This document shows positions 45,744-56,277 of a stretch of 64,000 bases of DNA, piece by piece. Origin of the DNA: Burkholderia paludis (GTDB lineage: Bacteria > Pseudomonadota > Gammaproteobacteria > Burkholderiales > Burkholderiaceae); assembly GCF_000732615.1 (NCBI RefSeq), contig NZ_JPGL01000014.1, forward strand, positions 114,466 to 178,465, given 5' to 3'. The translations under genes were made by a program, and so were the position numbers. Position 1 is the stretch's first letter; each line of letters starts with the position of its first letter. Under the pieces are notes generated by a model. It was given only the letters and a program-made list of their open reading frames with translations, did not search any database and was not told the origin of the DNA.

Positions 45744-45846
45744 GCGGCCGCGCGGCCGGCGGTGCGCGCCGGCCGGATCGCGACAGTTTTTCCGGCGGTT
45801 CATCGAGAAGCGCGCATCCGCCTGACGTTTTCCGGGAGAGCAAGTC

Positions 45847-47013
45847 ATGCAGTTCGACCTGACCGACGACCAGCGCGCGATCGAAAGCGCGATCGGGAAA
45901 ATCTGCGCGCGCTTCGGCGACGACTACTGGCTCGAGCGCGATCGCGCGGGCGGGTTTCCGGACGACTTTCACCGGGCGCTGGCCGAGGCCGGCTGGCTGG
46001 GTATCGCAATGGACCCGGCCCACGGCGGCGCAGGGCTCGGGATGACCGAGGCCGCGCTGATGATGCGCGCGATAAGCGCGTCGGGCGCGGGACTGTCCGG
46101 CGCATCGGCCGTCCACATGAACATCTTCGGGCTGAATCCGGTGCAGGTGTTCGGCAACGCCGCGCAGAAGGCGCGCTTCCTGCCGCCGCTGATCGTCGGG
46201 CGCGACAAGGCGTGCTTCGCGGTGACCGAGCCCGACGCGGGCCTCGACACCACGCACCTGAGCACACAGGCGCGCCGCGACGGCGACCACTACGTGCTGA
46301 GCGGCCGCAAGATCTGGATCTCGACCGCGCAGGTCGCGAACAAGATGCTGATCATCGCGCGCACGACGCCGCTCGACCGGGTCGCGAAGCCGACCGACGG
46401 GTTGAGCCTGTTCTATACCGACCTCGACCGCACGCGCGTCGAGGTGCGCGAAATCGAGAAGATGGGCCGCCACGCGGTCGATTCGAACATGCTGTTCATC
46501 GACGACCTCCGCGTGCCGGCCGACGACCTGATCGGCAACGAAGGCGACGGCTTTCGGTACCTGCTGCACGGGCTGAATCCCGAACGGATCCTGATCGCCG
46601 CCGAGGCGATCGGGCTCGGGCAGGCCGCGCTGCGCCGCGCGACGCAGTACGCGTGCGAGCGCGTGGTGTTCGGCCGGCCGATCGGGCAGAACCAGTCGAT
46701 CCAGCATCCGCTCGCGCAGTCGTGGATGCAACTCGAGGCCGCGTGGCTGATGGTGCTGAAGGCCGCGACGCGCTACGACGCGGGGCAGTCGTGCGGCGCG
46801 GAGGCGAACGCGGCGAAATACCTCGGCGCGGAGGCCGCGTTCCATGCGTGCCAGACGGCGGTCGCCACGCACGGCGGGATGGGTTACGCGAAGGAATACC
46901 ATGTCGAGCGCTACCTGCGCGAGTGTATGATTCCGAGGCTCGCGCCCGTGAGTCCGCAACTGATCCTGTGCTACATCGCGGAGAAGGTGCTCGGGCTGCC
47001 GAAGTCGTACTGA
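45847..47013 (+). CDS. Acyl-CoA dehydrogenase
   Basis: 388 residues. FAD and substrate motifs of the family are present: CFAVTEPDAGLDTTHL, IWISTAQVANKMLI, and the C-terminal QTAVATHGGMGYAKEYHVER. It oxidises an acyl-CoA at the alpha-beta position, passing electrons to ETF. It starts 104 bases after the CoA-transferase and is likely in the same operon, acting on its product. Confidence 0.9.
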   Translation: MQFDLTDDQRAIESAIGKICARFGDDYWLERDRAGGFPDDFHRALAEAGWLGIAMDPAHGGAGLGMTEAALMMRAISASGAGLSGASAVHMNIFGLNPVQVFGNAAQKARFLPPLIVGRDKACFAVTEPDAGLDTTHLSTQARRDGDHYVLSGRKIWISTAQVANKMLIIARTTPLDRVAKPTDGLSLFYTDLDRTRVEVREIEKMGRHAVDSNMLFIDDLRVPADDLIGNEGDGFRYLLHGLNPERILIAAEAIGLGQAALRRATQYACERVVFGRPIGQNQSIQHPLAQSWMQLEAAWLMVLKAATRYDAGQSCGAEANAAKYLGAEAAFHACQTAVATHGGMGYAKEYHVERYLRECMIPRLAPVSPQLILCYIAEKVLGLPKSY

Positions 47014-47073
47014 CCGTATCGGCCCGGCGGCCGGCCCGGTGCGCGGTTTCCCGTTCCGATTCAAGCGCTCGTC

Positions 47074-47817
47074 ATGGACGTCAAACTCGTTGCCCGCACG
47101 CTCGACCTGTTCGAGCTGTTCGCCGCCGAACGGCGGCCGCTGCCGCTCACCGAACTCGCCCGCCTGCTCAACGTGCCGGCGTCGAGCTGCCTCGCGATGG
47201 CGCGCACGCTCGTGAGCCGCGGCTACCTGTACGAGGTGCGCAGGCGCGGCGGCTACTACCCGACGCGGCGCCTGCAGGCGATCGCCGCCGCGATCGACGC
47301 GACCGATCCCGTCGTCGACATCGTCCATCCGCATCTCGTCGCGCTGCGCGACGCGAGCCACGAGACGGCCGTGCTCGGCAAGATCCAGGGCGCGTCGGTC
47401 ACGTACCTCGATGTCGTCGAATCGGAGCAGGCGATCCGCTACACGCGCGAGCCGGGCGCGCTGCGCCCGCTGCATGCGAACTCGATCGGCAAGGCGATCT
47501 TCGCGGAGCTGGCCGGCGACGCGCAGCAGGCGCTTGGCGCGCAATTGTCGTTCGAACGCCTCACCGACGCGACGGTGGCCGACCTGCCCGCGCTCGTCGC
47601 GCAGGCCGCGCGGTTTCGCGCACTCGGCTGGGCGGAGAACTTCGGCGAGAGCGCACCCGAACTGTCGGCGATCGCGGTCGCGCTGACGCTCGACGGCGAC
47701 TGGTACGGGCTGTCGGTCGTCGGGCCGAGCGAGCGGATCCGCCAGCATCGCGACCTGCATGCGGCGCTGCTCGTCGAGGCCAGGGCGCGGCTGCTGGCCG
47801 AGCACGCGCGCGGATAG
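47074..47817 (+). CDS. IclR-family transcriptional regulator
   Basis: 247 residues. An N-terminal winged helix (LFELFAAERRPLPLTELARL, then NVPASSCLAMARTLVSRGYL) is followed by the IclR effector domain (about 80-245; LHANSIGKAIFAEL is the usual linker motif). It lies 61 bases after the dehydrogenase gene on the same strand and probably controls this operon in response to a pathway acid, perhaps via the palindrome at 44450-44467. Confidence 0.88.
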   Translation: MDVKLVARTLDLFELFAAERRPLPLTELARLLNVPASSCLAMARTLVSRGYLYEVRRRGGYYPTRRLQAIAAAIDATDPVVDIVHPHLVALRDASHETAVLGKIQGASVTYLDVVESEQAIRYTREPGALRPLHANSIGKAIFAELAGDAQQALGAQLSFERLTDATVADLPALVAQAARFRALGWAENFGESAPELSAIAVALTLDGDWYGLSVVGPSERIRQHRDLHAALLVEARARLLAEHARG

Positions 47818-47913
47818 GGCGGACCGTCCGGCAGCGGGCCGCGCGCCGGCGCGCGACCCGGCCGCGCCGGAGACGGCCCGCCGCGCATCACGCGCGGATG
47901 CGCCGCCGCGACG

Positions 47914-49269
47914 TCACGACTTCACCCACACGCCGCCCGCACTCGGGTTGTCGCCCTGGGTCCACCATTTCGCGCAGTACTTCGCGCCCTGGTACGTCAC
48001 GCACGTGCCGCCCGCGTAAGCGGTCGTGGCCGACCACGCGGGCGTGCCGCCGCCGACCACCTTCCACACGGCGGCCTGGCCGGGCACGTCGCCCTGGGTC
48101 CACCATTGCGCCTGGTACGTCGAGCCCTGGTAAGTGACCGTCGCGCCGGCCGTGTAGACCTGGCCGGCCGCCCAGGGCGCACCCGGCTGCGGCGTGCCGC
48201 CGCTCGAACCGCCGCCGTAGTTCGGATCCTGCGTGACGCCCGCGCCCCACTTGCCGGCGAGCTGCTTGAAGATCGTCGCGAACGCGTACGGCTGCTGCGC
48301 GACGCCGGAGCAGATCGGCGACGCAGAGGTGCCGCCGGACGCACACGCCTGATCGCGGCCGACCGACCAGTTGCCGAAAAAGCCGTAGCCATTGTTGACC
48401 GCGGCGTTCAACACGCTTTGCGCATTCGCGAGCGTGAAGGTTTCGCCCTGCACATCGTTCACGCCGATCATCGGCGTGACGCCGACCATCTGCCAGAGCT
48501 GGGCGTCCGTCTTCGGCTGGCCGGCCGCCTTGAACGCGGTGTCGAGCTGCGAATACAGCGCCTGCGCGGCGCTGATCGCGGCGGCGCCCATGTCGAGGTT
48601 CGCGGGGCCGTAATCCATCGCCATCACGTTCACCGCGTCGAACACGGTCTGGTTCGCGATCGCCGCGTTGACGATGTTCAGCCCGTCCTGCGTGAGCCCG
48701 GTGGGCATCGTCGGCAGCGTCAGCGTGACGTGCAGCGGCTGGCCCTTCGCCGCATAGCTCGCCTGCAGCTGGGCGACCGCCTGGAAGTTGCGCGCGACCG
48801 CGGCCGTGTCCAGTTGCGACACGCCTTCGATGTCGAAATCGATATGCGTGAGGCCGTACGTATCGATCACGGTCTGGTACGCGCCGGCCAGCGCGGGGAC
48901 CGTCGAGCACGCCTGCATCAGCGGCGTGCCGTTCGCGCCGCCGAACGACACGGCGACTTCGCCGCCCTTCGCGCGATAGCTCGCGATCGAGGTCGACAGC
49001 GCGGTCAGCAGGCCGCCGCTCGCGCCGTTGCCGATCGCCTGCACGCCGCCCCACGACGGCGTGCAACCGCTGCCCGCGACCACGAACGCGAGCGTGAACT
49101 GCTGGATGCCTTGCTGGACGCCGATCTGGTCGACGAGCGGCGTCGGATAGAGCGTCACGTCGACATAGGGCGCATAGACGCCGGCGCCCTGGGACACGCT
49201 CGCGGCGGCGAGCAGGCAACCCGCGACAAGCGCGCGCGGGATGAAACGCGGCAACACATTGTTGTGCAT
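47914..49269 (-). CDS. Secreted GH18 chitinase with two chitin-binding modules
   Basis: 451 residues from ATG 49269, which has GGAG upstream and starts a signal peptide (about 28 residues, ending SVSQG). The GH18 barrel spans about 30-335; the active site reads THIDFDIEG, with the catalytic Glu and the two preceding Asp, and VNVMAMDYG as the later motif. A Gly/Ser/Pro linker leads to two CBM5/12-type repeats, each with an aromatic AQWWTQGD or AKWWTQGD core. It should cut chitin outside the cell. No secretion genes are adjacent. Confidence 0.9.
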   Translation of the reverse strand: MHNNVLPRFIPRALVAGCLLAAASVSQGAGVYAPYVDVTLYPTPLVDQIGVQQGIQQFTLAFVVAGSGCTPSWGGVQAIGNGASGGLLTALSTSIASYRAKGGEVAVSFGGANGTPLMQACSTVPALAGAYQTVIDTYGLTHIDFDIEGVSQLDTAAVARNFQAVAQLQASYAAKGQPLHVTLTLPTMPTGLTQDGLNIVNAAIANQTVFDAVNVMAMDYGPANLDMGAAAISAAQALYSQLDTAFKAAGQPKTDAQLWQMVGVTPMIGVNDVQGETFTLANAQSVLNAAVNNGYGFFGNWSVGRDQACASGGTSASPICSGVAQQPYAFATIFKQLAGKWGAGVTQDPNYGGGSSGGTPQPGAPWAAGQVYTAGATVTYQGSTYQAQWWTQGDVPGQAAVWKVVGGGTPAWSATTAYAGGTCVTYQGAKYCAKWWTQGDNPSAGGVWVKS

Positions 49270-49528
49270 TGTGTTCTCCAAGTGGAAGAGGGATACGCTG
49301 GCCCGCGTATCGCCGCCGGCCGGCCGATCGGGTAGGCCCGGCCGACGGCGTGCCCATCTTGGAGGATTCGCGCCGAATAGTGAATAGTCAGGAGTTCTTT
49401 TTGTTATTTGATTCCCGATGAGCAACGATCCTGCCGATTCGACACCGTTGCGCAATGCGCCGGACGGGTGAGGGCCCCGCTCGATCGTGCGCGGCCCGGC
49501 ATGCGTCGCACGGGTCGCGCCGGCCGCG

Positions 49529-50431
49529 TCAGGCCGGGGCCGGCTGCACGAGCGCGCGTGCAAGCGCGACGAAGCGCTCGACGCACGCCGACGCAAACGG
49601 CTCGCGCCACGACACGATCTGCTCGACCGCGCGCGTGCCGGCGAGCGGCACGTAGACGACGTCCGGGCGCTGCAACGTCGCCGTGAAGCCCGGCACGATC
49701 GCGATGCCGCGCTCGGCGGCCACCAGCGAGACGAGCGTCGTGATCTGCGCCGCGCTCGCGCCGATGCGCGGCGCGAATCCGGCTTGCGCGCACAGATCGT
49801 CCAGCGCAGCCGTCAATGCGGACCCGTAACCGGGCGGAAACGTGACGAAGGTTTCGGTTGCCAGTTCCGCAACGTCGAGGCACGCGCGGCCGGCGAGCGG
49901 CGTGCCGGCCGGTACGGCCGCGACGAGCGGCTCGCGCGACACGACGAGCGATTCGACGGAGGCGCCGGGCGCACCGTCCCACGCCCAGCCGAAGCCGATG
50001 TCCATCGCGCCGTCCGCGATCTGCTGGCGCTGGCCGGCGGTGGCCGCCTCGCGAAAGGCGAGCTCGACGTCGGGCATCGTCCGGCCCGCGGCGCGAATGA
50101 CGTCCGGGAACGTCGCGGACATCGGAATCGAACTCGCATAGCCGATCACGATGCGCCCGGCGATGCCCTGCGCGATCTTGCGCGCGCTCGCCTCGGCCTC
50201 GGCGGCCGCGCTGACGACGTTGCGCGCGTGTTCGAGGAAGACCGTGCCTTCGGGCGTGAGCCGCACCGCGCGCGTCGAACGCTCGAACAGCCGGACGCCG
50301 AGCTCGCTTTCGAGCGCGGCGATGTGGCGTGTCAGCGGCGGCTGCGCGACCCGCAGGCGCAAGGCCGCGCGGCCGAAGTGCAGTTCGTCGGCGACGACCA
50401 CGAAATAGCGGAGGCGGCGCAGGTCGAGCAT
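49529..50431 (-). CDS. LysR-family transcriptional regulator
   Basis: 300 residues. The N-terminal helix-turn-helix is standard (LRYFVVVADELHFGRAALRL, VAQPPLTRHIAALESELG), then a type 2 periplasmic-binding-like effector domain to the end. Divergent from the MFS gene with 94 bases between the starts, so it probably regulates that transporter and itself. The effector is unknown. Confidence 0.88.
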   Translation of the reverse strand: MLDLRRLRYFVVVADELHFGRAALRLRVAQPPLTRHIAALESELGVRLFERSTRAVRLTPEGTVFLEHARNVVSAAAEAEASARKIAQGIAGRIVIGYASSIPMSATFPDVIRAAGRTMPDVELAFREAATAGQRQQIADGAMDIGFGWAWDGAPGASVESLVVSREPLVAAVPAGTPLAGRACLDVAELATETFVTFPPGYGSALTAALDDLCAQAGFAPRIGASAAQITTLVSLVAAERGIAIVPGFTATLQRPDVVYVPLAGTRAVEQIVSWREPFASACVERFVALARALVQPAPA

Positions 50432-50525
50432 TGTTGTCGTTCCGGTATCAATGGCGATGAAAACGGTATTGGCGTGCGCGCGGCGCGCTCGTCAGACTGT
50501 CGGCATCGACAACCTGGCAGCTCCG

Positions 50526-51734
50526 ATGAACGACAGGACCACGCGCATCGCGTTCTTTCTCTGCGGCTTCGCCGCGTTTCTCAATCTCTATTCGACGCAG
50601 GGCATCCTGCACGAACTCGCGGCGAGCTTCGGCGTCAGCGCGGAGCGCGCGGGGCAGGGCGTGAGCGCGACCACGACGGCCGTCGCCATTATCGCGCCGT
50701 TCGTCGGCGTGCTGGCCGCGCGCATCGAGCGGCGCGTCGCGATCGCGGGCGCGGCGGTGGCCGTCGCGCTGCCGGTGGTGTGGTCCGCGCACGCGGCCGG
50801 TTTCGCGTCGTTTCTCGGCGCGCGCTTTGCGGCCGGCCTGATCATGCCGTTCATCTTCGCGCTGTCGATCGCCTATATCGCGGAACGTTTCGATCGCGGC
50901 ACGTCGGCCGAGATCAGCGCGCTGTTCGTCGCCGGCACGACGCTCGGCGGCTTCGCCGGCCGCTTCGCGACCAACCTGCTGACGGCGATGTGGGGCTGGC
51001 GGCACGCACTCGACGCCGTCGCGGCGCTGTGCCTCGTCACGGGCGTCGCGATTTACGCGAGCCTGCCGGCGGCCGGCGCGCACACACGGCATGCCGAACC
51101 CGATGCGGACGCCGACGTGCGGCCGTCCTGGCACATCGTCACGCGCGGCCCGCTGCTCGCGTCGTTCGCGATCGGCGCGTGCGTGCTCGCGTCGCAGGTC
51201 GCGACGTTCACGTTCGTCGGCCTGCGGCTCGCTCGCGCGCCGTTCGGCTTCGGCACGGTCGGGATCGGCGCGATCTACGCGGTCTTCCTGGTGGCGGTGG
51301 TCGTCACGCCGCTCGCGGGGCGCGTCGCGCGGCATCGCGGCCCGCGCGCGCCGGGGCTCGCCGCGGCCGCGCTCGCGATCGGCGGTGCGCTGCTCACGCT
51401 GTCGGACCACGTGCCGGTGATCCTGGCCGGCCTCGCGCTCAGCTCGACCGCCGTGTTCGTCGAGCAGGCGTCGGCCAACGCGTTCATCTCGCAGGCGGCA
51501 GCACGTGCGCGCTCGACGGCGATCGGCCTCTACCTGTCCTGCTACTACCTCGGCGGCAGTCTCGGCTCGATTTTGCCGTTGCCGGGCTGGCACCGCTGGG
51601 GATGGGCCGGCTGCGTCGCGTTCGTGATCGCGGCGCAGGCGATCGTCGGCGTGCTCGTTTACCGCTTCTGGCGCACCGGCCGCGCGGACGGCGCGGAACC
51701 GGCCGGCGCGCGGAGGTTTCGGCCGATTCGATAG
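50526..51734 (+). CDS. MFS transporter (AraJ/YnfM-like)
   Basis: 402 residues from ATG 50526, chosen because it lies just ahead of the first membrane helix. Twelve transmembrane segments are expected; motif-like parts include GILAARIERR after TM2 (as FVGVLAARIERRV) and AGTTLGGFAGRFATNLLTA in TM5-6, typical of the AraJ/YnfM drug or sugar efflux group. Probably an exporter under control of the divergent LysR protein. Confidence 0.82.
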   Translation: MNDRTTRIAFFLCGFAAFLNLYSTQGILHELAASFGVSAERAGQGVSATTTAVAIIAPFVGVLAARIERRVAIAGAAVAVALPVVWSAHAAGFASFLGARFAAGLIMPFIFALSIAYIAERFDRGTSAEISALFVAGTTLGGFAGRFATNLLTAMWGWRHALDAVAALCLVTGVAIYASLPAAGAHTRHAEPDADADVRPSWHIVTRGPLLASFAIGACVLASQVATFTFVGLRLARAPFGFGTVGIGAIYAVFLVAVVVTPLAGRVARHRGPRAPGLAAAALAIGGALLTLSDHVPVILAGLALSSTAVFVEQASANAFISQAAARARSTAIGLYLSCYYLGGSLGSILPLPGWHRWGWAGCVAFVIAAQAIVGVLVYRFWRTGRADGAEPAGARRFRPIR

Positions 51735-51740
51735 CCGCGT

Positions 51741-53459
51741 TCAGCGATACCAGCGCGGCGTGTAGACCCATTCGCGCCCGGCGCCGATCGCGAAGCGCCG
51801 CGTCGTCGACGAGCCGACGATCACCATCGTGCGCATGTCGACCTGGTCGCTGCGCAGCGCGCCGAGCGTCGTGGTCGCGAGCGTCGCGCCCGGCCGGCCG
51901 ATGTCGCGGCCGAGCACGACCACCGTCTCCGGCGCCCGATGCGCGCGCACGACCTCGAGCGCACGATCGAGCTGCCACGGCCGCGCGCGCGAGATCGGGT
52001 TGTAGAACGCCATCACGAGATCGGCCTGCGCCGCGTGTCGCAGGCGCGTCTCGATCACGTCCCACGGTTTCAGGTTGTCCGACAGCGAGATCGCGCAGAA
52101 GTCGTGGCCGAGCGGCGCGCCGGCCTGCGCGGCCGTCGCGAGCGACGCCGAGATGCCGGGCTCCACGCGCAGGTCGACCGCGGCCCAGTGCGGGTCGCGC
52201 GCTTCGTCGAGCGCCTCGAGCACGGCCGCGGCCATCGCGAACACGCCCGGGTCGCCCGACGACACGACCGCGACGCGTCGGCCTTCGGCCGCCAGTGCGA
52301 ACGCGTGACGCGCGCGCTGCATCTCCTCGCGGTTGTCGGTGCCGTGTACGCGCTGGCCGTCGCGGAACGGGCCGGCCATGTTCACGTAGGTCGTATAGCC
52401 GAGGATGTCGGTGGCGTCCGCCAGCGCGGCGCGCGCGGCCGGCGTGAGCCACGCCGCGCCGCCGGGGCCGAGGCCGAGCACCGTCAGACGGCCGCGCGCG
52501 CGGCCGATGGCGGCCGGGTCGACCGGGTGCGAAGCGACCGCGCACGCAAGGCCCTCCGCCGGTGCGGCGTGAAGCGTGTGCGCGACGCGCAGCGCGTGGC
52601 CGAGCAGCGTGGCCGCATCGGTCCCGGCGCGGCTGTCGACATCGACATCGACGAAGCGCAGCGGCACGCCGAGCGCTTGCGCCGCGGTTTCCAGCGCGGC
52701 GTCGCCGAGCGCCACGGCCGGCGCGACGATGGCCGCCAACGCCAGCCGCGCGAGGCCCTGCGCATCCAGCAGTGCTTCGATGCGCGCGGCGAGCGCTGCG
52801 TCCGCCCGCGCGGCTTGCGCGTCGACGCCGACCACCACGCTGCGCGGATGGATCACGAGTTCGTCGCGCGCGCCGCGCCATGCGTCCGGTGTCACGCGGA
52901 TCGCATGCGTGGCCGCGTCGTCGCGCGGCAGCGCGACAGCGTCGAGCCACGGCGCCGCGCCGTCGATACGCGTCGGCGTGCCCGCGAGCAGATCGGAGAC
53001 GAACCGCTTGCCCTGGGCGAGATCGGCGAGCGCATAGCCTTCGGGCGGATTGAGCACGCACGCGCCGAAGCGCAATTCGCCGCTCGTCGTGATCGCGGCC
53101 GCGACGCCGACGCATGCGGCGATCTCGCGCGCGATCGCGTTGACGCCCGTCAGGCCGCCCAGCAGCGGCACGACGGCAGAGCCGTCTTCGGCGACCGCCA
53201 GCACGGGCGGCTCGACGCCCTTGTCGGCCAGCGCGGGCGCGAGGCAGCGGATCACGATGCCGGCCGCGCACAGCGCGACGATCGGCAGGCCGCGCGCATA
53301 CAGTTCGCGCAGGTGCGCGCCGAGTTCGTCGAACGGCACGTCGGCCTCGACGCGCGAGGCGAGCCCGTGCACGCGCGCACCCGGAAAGTGCGCCTGGATG
53401 CGCCGCGCGGTGTCGAGCGCGCCCGCGCCGAGAATCACGATCGCGGGCGGGGTCGTCAT
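51741..53459 (-). CDS. cobJ: CbiG-CobJ fusion (precorrin-3B C17-methyltransferase)
   Basis: 572 residues. Residues 1 to about 320 match CbiG, with its N-terminal and middle domain ([40 protein letters not shown]) and a CobE-like C-terminal domain (about 205-312). Residues 324-572 are Cob[53 protein letters not shown]. CobJ methylates C17 with ring contraction. The start overlaps the cobI stop (ATGA); an ATG 9 bases upstream is possible. Last gene of the cobG operon. Confidence 0.9.
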   Translation of the reverse strand: MTTPPAIVILGAGALDTARRIQAHFPGARVHGLASRVEADVPFDELGAHLRELYARGLPIVALCAAGIVIRCLAPALADKGVEPPVLAVAEDGSAVVPLLGGLTGVNAIAREIAACVGVAAAITTSGELRFGACVLNPPEGYALADLAQGKRFVSDLLAGTPTRIDGAAPWLDAVALPRDDAATHAIRVTPDAWRGARDELVIHPRSVVVGVDAQAARADAALAARIEALLDAQGLARLALAAIVAPAVALGDAALETAAQALGVPLRFVDVDVDSRAGTDAATLLGHALRVAHTLHAAPAEGLACAVASHPVDPAAIGRARGRLTVLGLGPGGAAWLTPAARAALADATDILGYTTYVNMAGPFRDGQRVHGTDNREEMQRARHAFALAAEGRRVAVVSSGDPGVFAMAAAVLEALDEARDPHWAAVDLRVEPGISASLATAAQAGAPLGHDFCAISLSDNLKPWDVIETRLRHAAQADLVMAFYNPISRARPWQLDRALEVVRAHRAPETVVVLGRDIGRPGATLATTTLGALRSDQVDMRTMVIVGSSTTRRFAIGAGREWVYTPRWYR

Positions 53460-54190
53460 CCTTGCCATTTTTCCCCCGGCACCACGAGCAGCGAGAAATA
53501 CGGCGACGCCATCGGGTCGACTTCGTCGAGCGGGACGATGCGCTGGCTCGCCATCGTCGCGCGCTCGACATACAGCGCGCGTTTCGCGAGCCCCAGTTCG
53601 TCGAGCACGCGCCGCACCTTGTCGAAATTGCGGCCGAGCTTCATCACGACGGCGGCGTCGGCTTGCGCGAGGCGGGCCCGCAACTCCGGTGCGGGCAGCA
53701 CGCCCGAAAGCACCGACAGGCTCTGGTTGCGATAGACGAGCGGCTGGCCGAGCACGGCCGTGCCGCCGAGCATCGCGCACACGCCGGGGACGACCTCGGT
53801 GTCGTAGCGCGGCGCGAGGCGGTCGTGCAGGTACATGTACGACCCGTAGAAGAACGGATCGCCTTCGCAGATCACCGCGACGTCGCGCCCCGCGTCGAGG
53901 TGCGCCGCGACGATTCCGGCGGCCGTGTCGTAGAAATCGGCGATCACCGTCTCGTAGCAAAGCGGCGGCGGCAACGCCTCGGTCGTCACCGGATAGACGA
54001 GCGGCAGTTGCGTCTGGCCGTCCTGCAGGTGCGCCTCGACGATGCCGTACGCATTGCCTTTCTTGCCCTTCGCGACGAAATACGCGACCACGGGCACGGC
54101 CTGCAGCACGCGCAGGGCCTTGATCGTCATCAGCTCGGGATCGCCGGGGCCGACGCCGACCCCGAACAGGCGTCCGCGTGCGCGCGTCAT
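53456..54190 (-). CDS. cobI: Precorrin-2 C20-methyltransferase CobI
   Basis: 244 residues. SAM-dependent tetrapyrrole methylase signatures are present: [20 protein letters not shown] at the start, [20 protein letters not shown] and [14 protein letters not shown]. Uses precorrin-2 or its cobalt form to make the C20-methylated product. It overlaps cobH upstream and cobJ downstream by 4 bases each. Confidence 0.93.
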   Translation of the reverse strand: MTRARGRLFGVGVGPGDPELMTIKALRVLQAVPVVAYFVAKGKKGNAYGIVEAHLQDGQTQLPLVYPVTTEALPPPLCYETVIADFYDTAAGIVAAHLDAGRDVAVICEGDPFFYGSYMYLHDRLAPRYDTEVVPGVCAMLGGTAVLGQPLVYRNQSLSVLSGVLPAPELRARLAQADAAVVMKLGRNFDKVRRVLDELGLAKRALYVERATMASQRIVPLDEVDPMASPYFSLLVVPGEKWQG

Positions 54191-54813
54191 TCGGCCTCCG
54201 TCGCGAGCGCATTGACCGCGGCGGCGGCCATCGCGCTGCCGCCGCGCCGGCCGAGCAGGGCGACGTACGGCACGCCGCGGCTGTCGGCGTCGAGCAGCGC
54301 CTTCGATTCCGCCGCGCCGATGAAACCGACCGGGAACCCGAGAATCAGCGCGGGGCGCGGCGCGCCGGCATCGATCATGTCGAGCAGGTGAAACAGTGCG
54401 GTCGGTGCATTGCCGATCACGACGACGCTGCCCGCGAGATGCGGGCGCCACAGTTCGAGCGCGGCGGCCGAGCGCGTGTTGCCGAGATGCCGGGCGAGAT
54501 CGGGCACCTCCGGCTCGCCGAGCGTGCAGATCACGCGGTTGGCCGCCGGCAGCCGCGTGCGCGTGATGCCCTCGGCAACCATCTTCGCGTCGCACAGGAT
54601 CGGCGCACCCGCCGCGAGCGCCGTCCGGCCCGCCGTGCCCGCGCCGGGCGAGAAACGCAGCGCGTCGACGACGTCGACCATCCCGCACGCGTGAATCACG
54701 CGCACCGCGAGTTTCTCGAGATCGGGCGGGATCCTCGACAGATCGGCCTCGGCGCGAATCGTCGCGAACGACTGGCGGTAGATTTCCTGCCCGTCGCGAA
54801 TGTAGTCAAGCAT
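54187..54813 (-). CDS. cobH: Precorrin-8X methylmutase CobH
   Basis: 208 residues, the standard length. It starts [20 protein letters not shown], and the catalytic His is in VIHACGMVD (H41). [15 protein letters not shown] near the end is conserved. It shifts the C11 methyl to C12 to give hydrogenobyrinate. Overlaps cobG by 8 bases and cobI by 4. Confidence 0.94.
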   Translation of the reverse strand: MLDYIRDGQEIYRQSFATIRAEADLSRIPPDLEKLAVRVIHACGMVDVVDALRFSPGAGTAGRTALAAGAPILCDAKMVAEGITRTRLPAANRVICTLGEPEVPDLARHLGNTRSAAALELWRPHLAGSVVVIGNAPTALFHLLDMIDAGAPRPALILGFPVGFIGAAESKALLDADSRGVPYVALLGRRGGSAMAAAAVNALATEAE

Positions 54814-56242
54814 CGGTGGTGTCCTGGCTGTGCCGCGCGCCCGTCAGTCGGGCCGCGGCCTGGTCAATCGTCAGATGGCGCGCGAGCGGGGCGCCGAGGC
54901 CCGCGGCGGCGTCACGCCGGTAGAGGTCGTACCGCGCGGGCGCGACCGCGACGAGCGTGTGCGTCGCGGGATGCGGCAACGCGCAGTGGCGCTCGCAGCC
55001 GGTCAGGTGCACGTCGACCGGATCGCCGAGGCGCGCGGCGAGCGCGAGCGCGTCGTGTTTCGTATCGGCGCGCGCTTTCGCGCAGCCCGTGCTGCCGGCG
55101 CACGCGACCAGCGCGGCCAGCGGGTCGGACGGCGCGCAGACGAGGCCGAGCGACGCGAGCGCATCGAGCGTGGCCGGTGCGAGGCCGTGCGCGACGCCGT
55201 GGATGAACACGCCTTGCCACGGCGTCATCGACAGCGTGCCGTCGCCGTCGGCCTCGGCCAGGGCGGCGAGCCGCTCCAGTTGCGCCGCGTCGAGCCGGCC
55301 GAGCACGAACTGCGCGCCGACGCTGCAATATGCGGCGTCGAGCGACGCACGCGCGCCGAAGCGCAGCGCGGCGTCGCAACGCGGTCGCCGCCAGCCGGTG
55401 AGCGCCGGATCGGCCGCGAGCGCAAAGGGCAGGTCGTGCTGCGCGCGTTCGAGCAGCGCCCGTTCGCCGCACGTGGCGAGCAGCGCGCGCATGCGCGTGA
55501 CGTCGGCCGGCGCGAGATCGAGGAACGCGCACAGCAACGCGCGGACGAGCGCGGCGGCTTGTCCGGGCGCCACGTCGACCGACGCGGGTGGGTCGCCTGC
55601 TTCGACCGGCGGGCAGCCGGCCAGCCCGGCGGCGATGCGCACGACGCCGTCGCCGCGACGCCATGCGGCGAGCCAGATGTCGTGCGGATGATCGAGCGCC
55701 GCGACCGATTCGCCGCCGTCGAGCTGGATCGCAAATTTTGGCGACAACTCGCCGCGACGCGGTTCGCGCGCCAGCAGGTCGAACAGCGGTGCGGCCAGCG
55801 CGCGGCTGTCGACGAGCGCGGCGGGATCGCGCCCGGCGAGCGGGCTGAGCATCAGGTTGCGGACGTCGTCGCTCGCGGCGAGCGCGGCGCGATCCGCGGC
55901 GGCGTCGACGCGCGGGCCGAGCCCCGCATCGAGCAAGGCCTGCGTCAGCGCGGCGGCGGCGCCGTCGCGAATGCCGCGCAGTTGCAGATTCGCGCGATTG
56001 GTCGCGTCGATCGCGCCGGAGCCGTACTGGCGCGCGGCAGCGGCGATCGCCCGCGCCTGGCGGGCCTCGAGCCGGCCGCCTGGCAGCTTGATCCGGCACA
56101 GTCCGCCGTCGGCGGCCGCGACCACGCGCACGAGCCCCGGGCACGCCGACGGGCGTACGGCGGGCGATGCAGGAATCGGAACGGAGGCGGAATTCAACGG
56201 GGCAGGCAATGGTGTCGCGCCGCGGTCGACGCATCGGTACAC
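54806..56242 (-). CDS. cobG: Precorrin-3B synthase CobG
   Basis: About 478 residues from a GTG at 56242; the true start is uncertain, and conserved sequence begins only at RPSACPGLVRVVAAADGGLC. It is a sulphite-reductase-like protein: two ferredoxin-like/NiSIR repeats and the 4Fe-4S/sirohaem-type Cys set ACAGSTGCAKA and TGCERHCALPH. CobG uses oxygen to make precorrin-3B, so it marks the aerobic route. First gene after the riboswitch at 56278-56450. Confidence 0.88.
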   Translation of the reverse strand: MYRCVDRGATPLPAPLNSASVPIPASPAVRPSACPGLVRVVAAADGGLCRIKLPGGRLEARQARAIAAAARQYGSGAIDATNRANLQLRGIRDGAAAALTQALLDAGLGPRVDAAADRAALAASDDVRNLMLSPLAGRDPAALVDSRALAAPLFDLLAREPRRGELSPKFAIQLDGGESVAALDHPHDIWLAAWRRGDGVVRIAAGLAGCPPVEAGDPPASVDVAPGQAAALVRALLCAFLDLAPADVTRMRALLATCGERALLERAQHDLPFALAADPALTGWRRPRCDAALRFGARASLDAAYCSVGAQFVLGRLDAAQLERLAALAEADGDGTLSMTPWQGVFIHGVAHGLAPATLDALASLGLVCAPSDPLAALVACAGSTGCAKARADTKHDALALAARLGDPVDVHLTGCERHCALPHPATHTLVAVAPARYDLYRRDAAAGLGAPLARHLTIDQAAARLTGARHSQDTTDA

Positions 56243-56277
56243 CCCGCCCGACGCCAACCGGCACGCTCGCACTTTCA

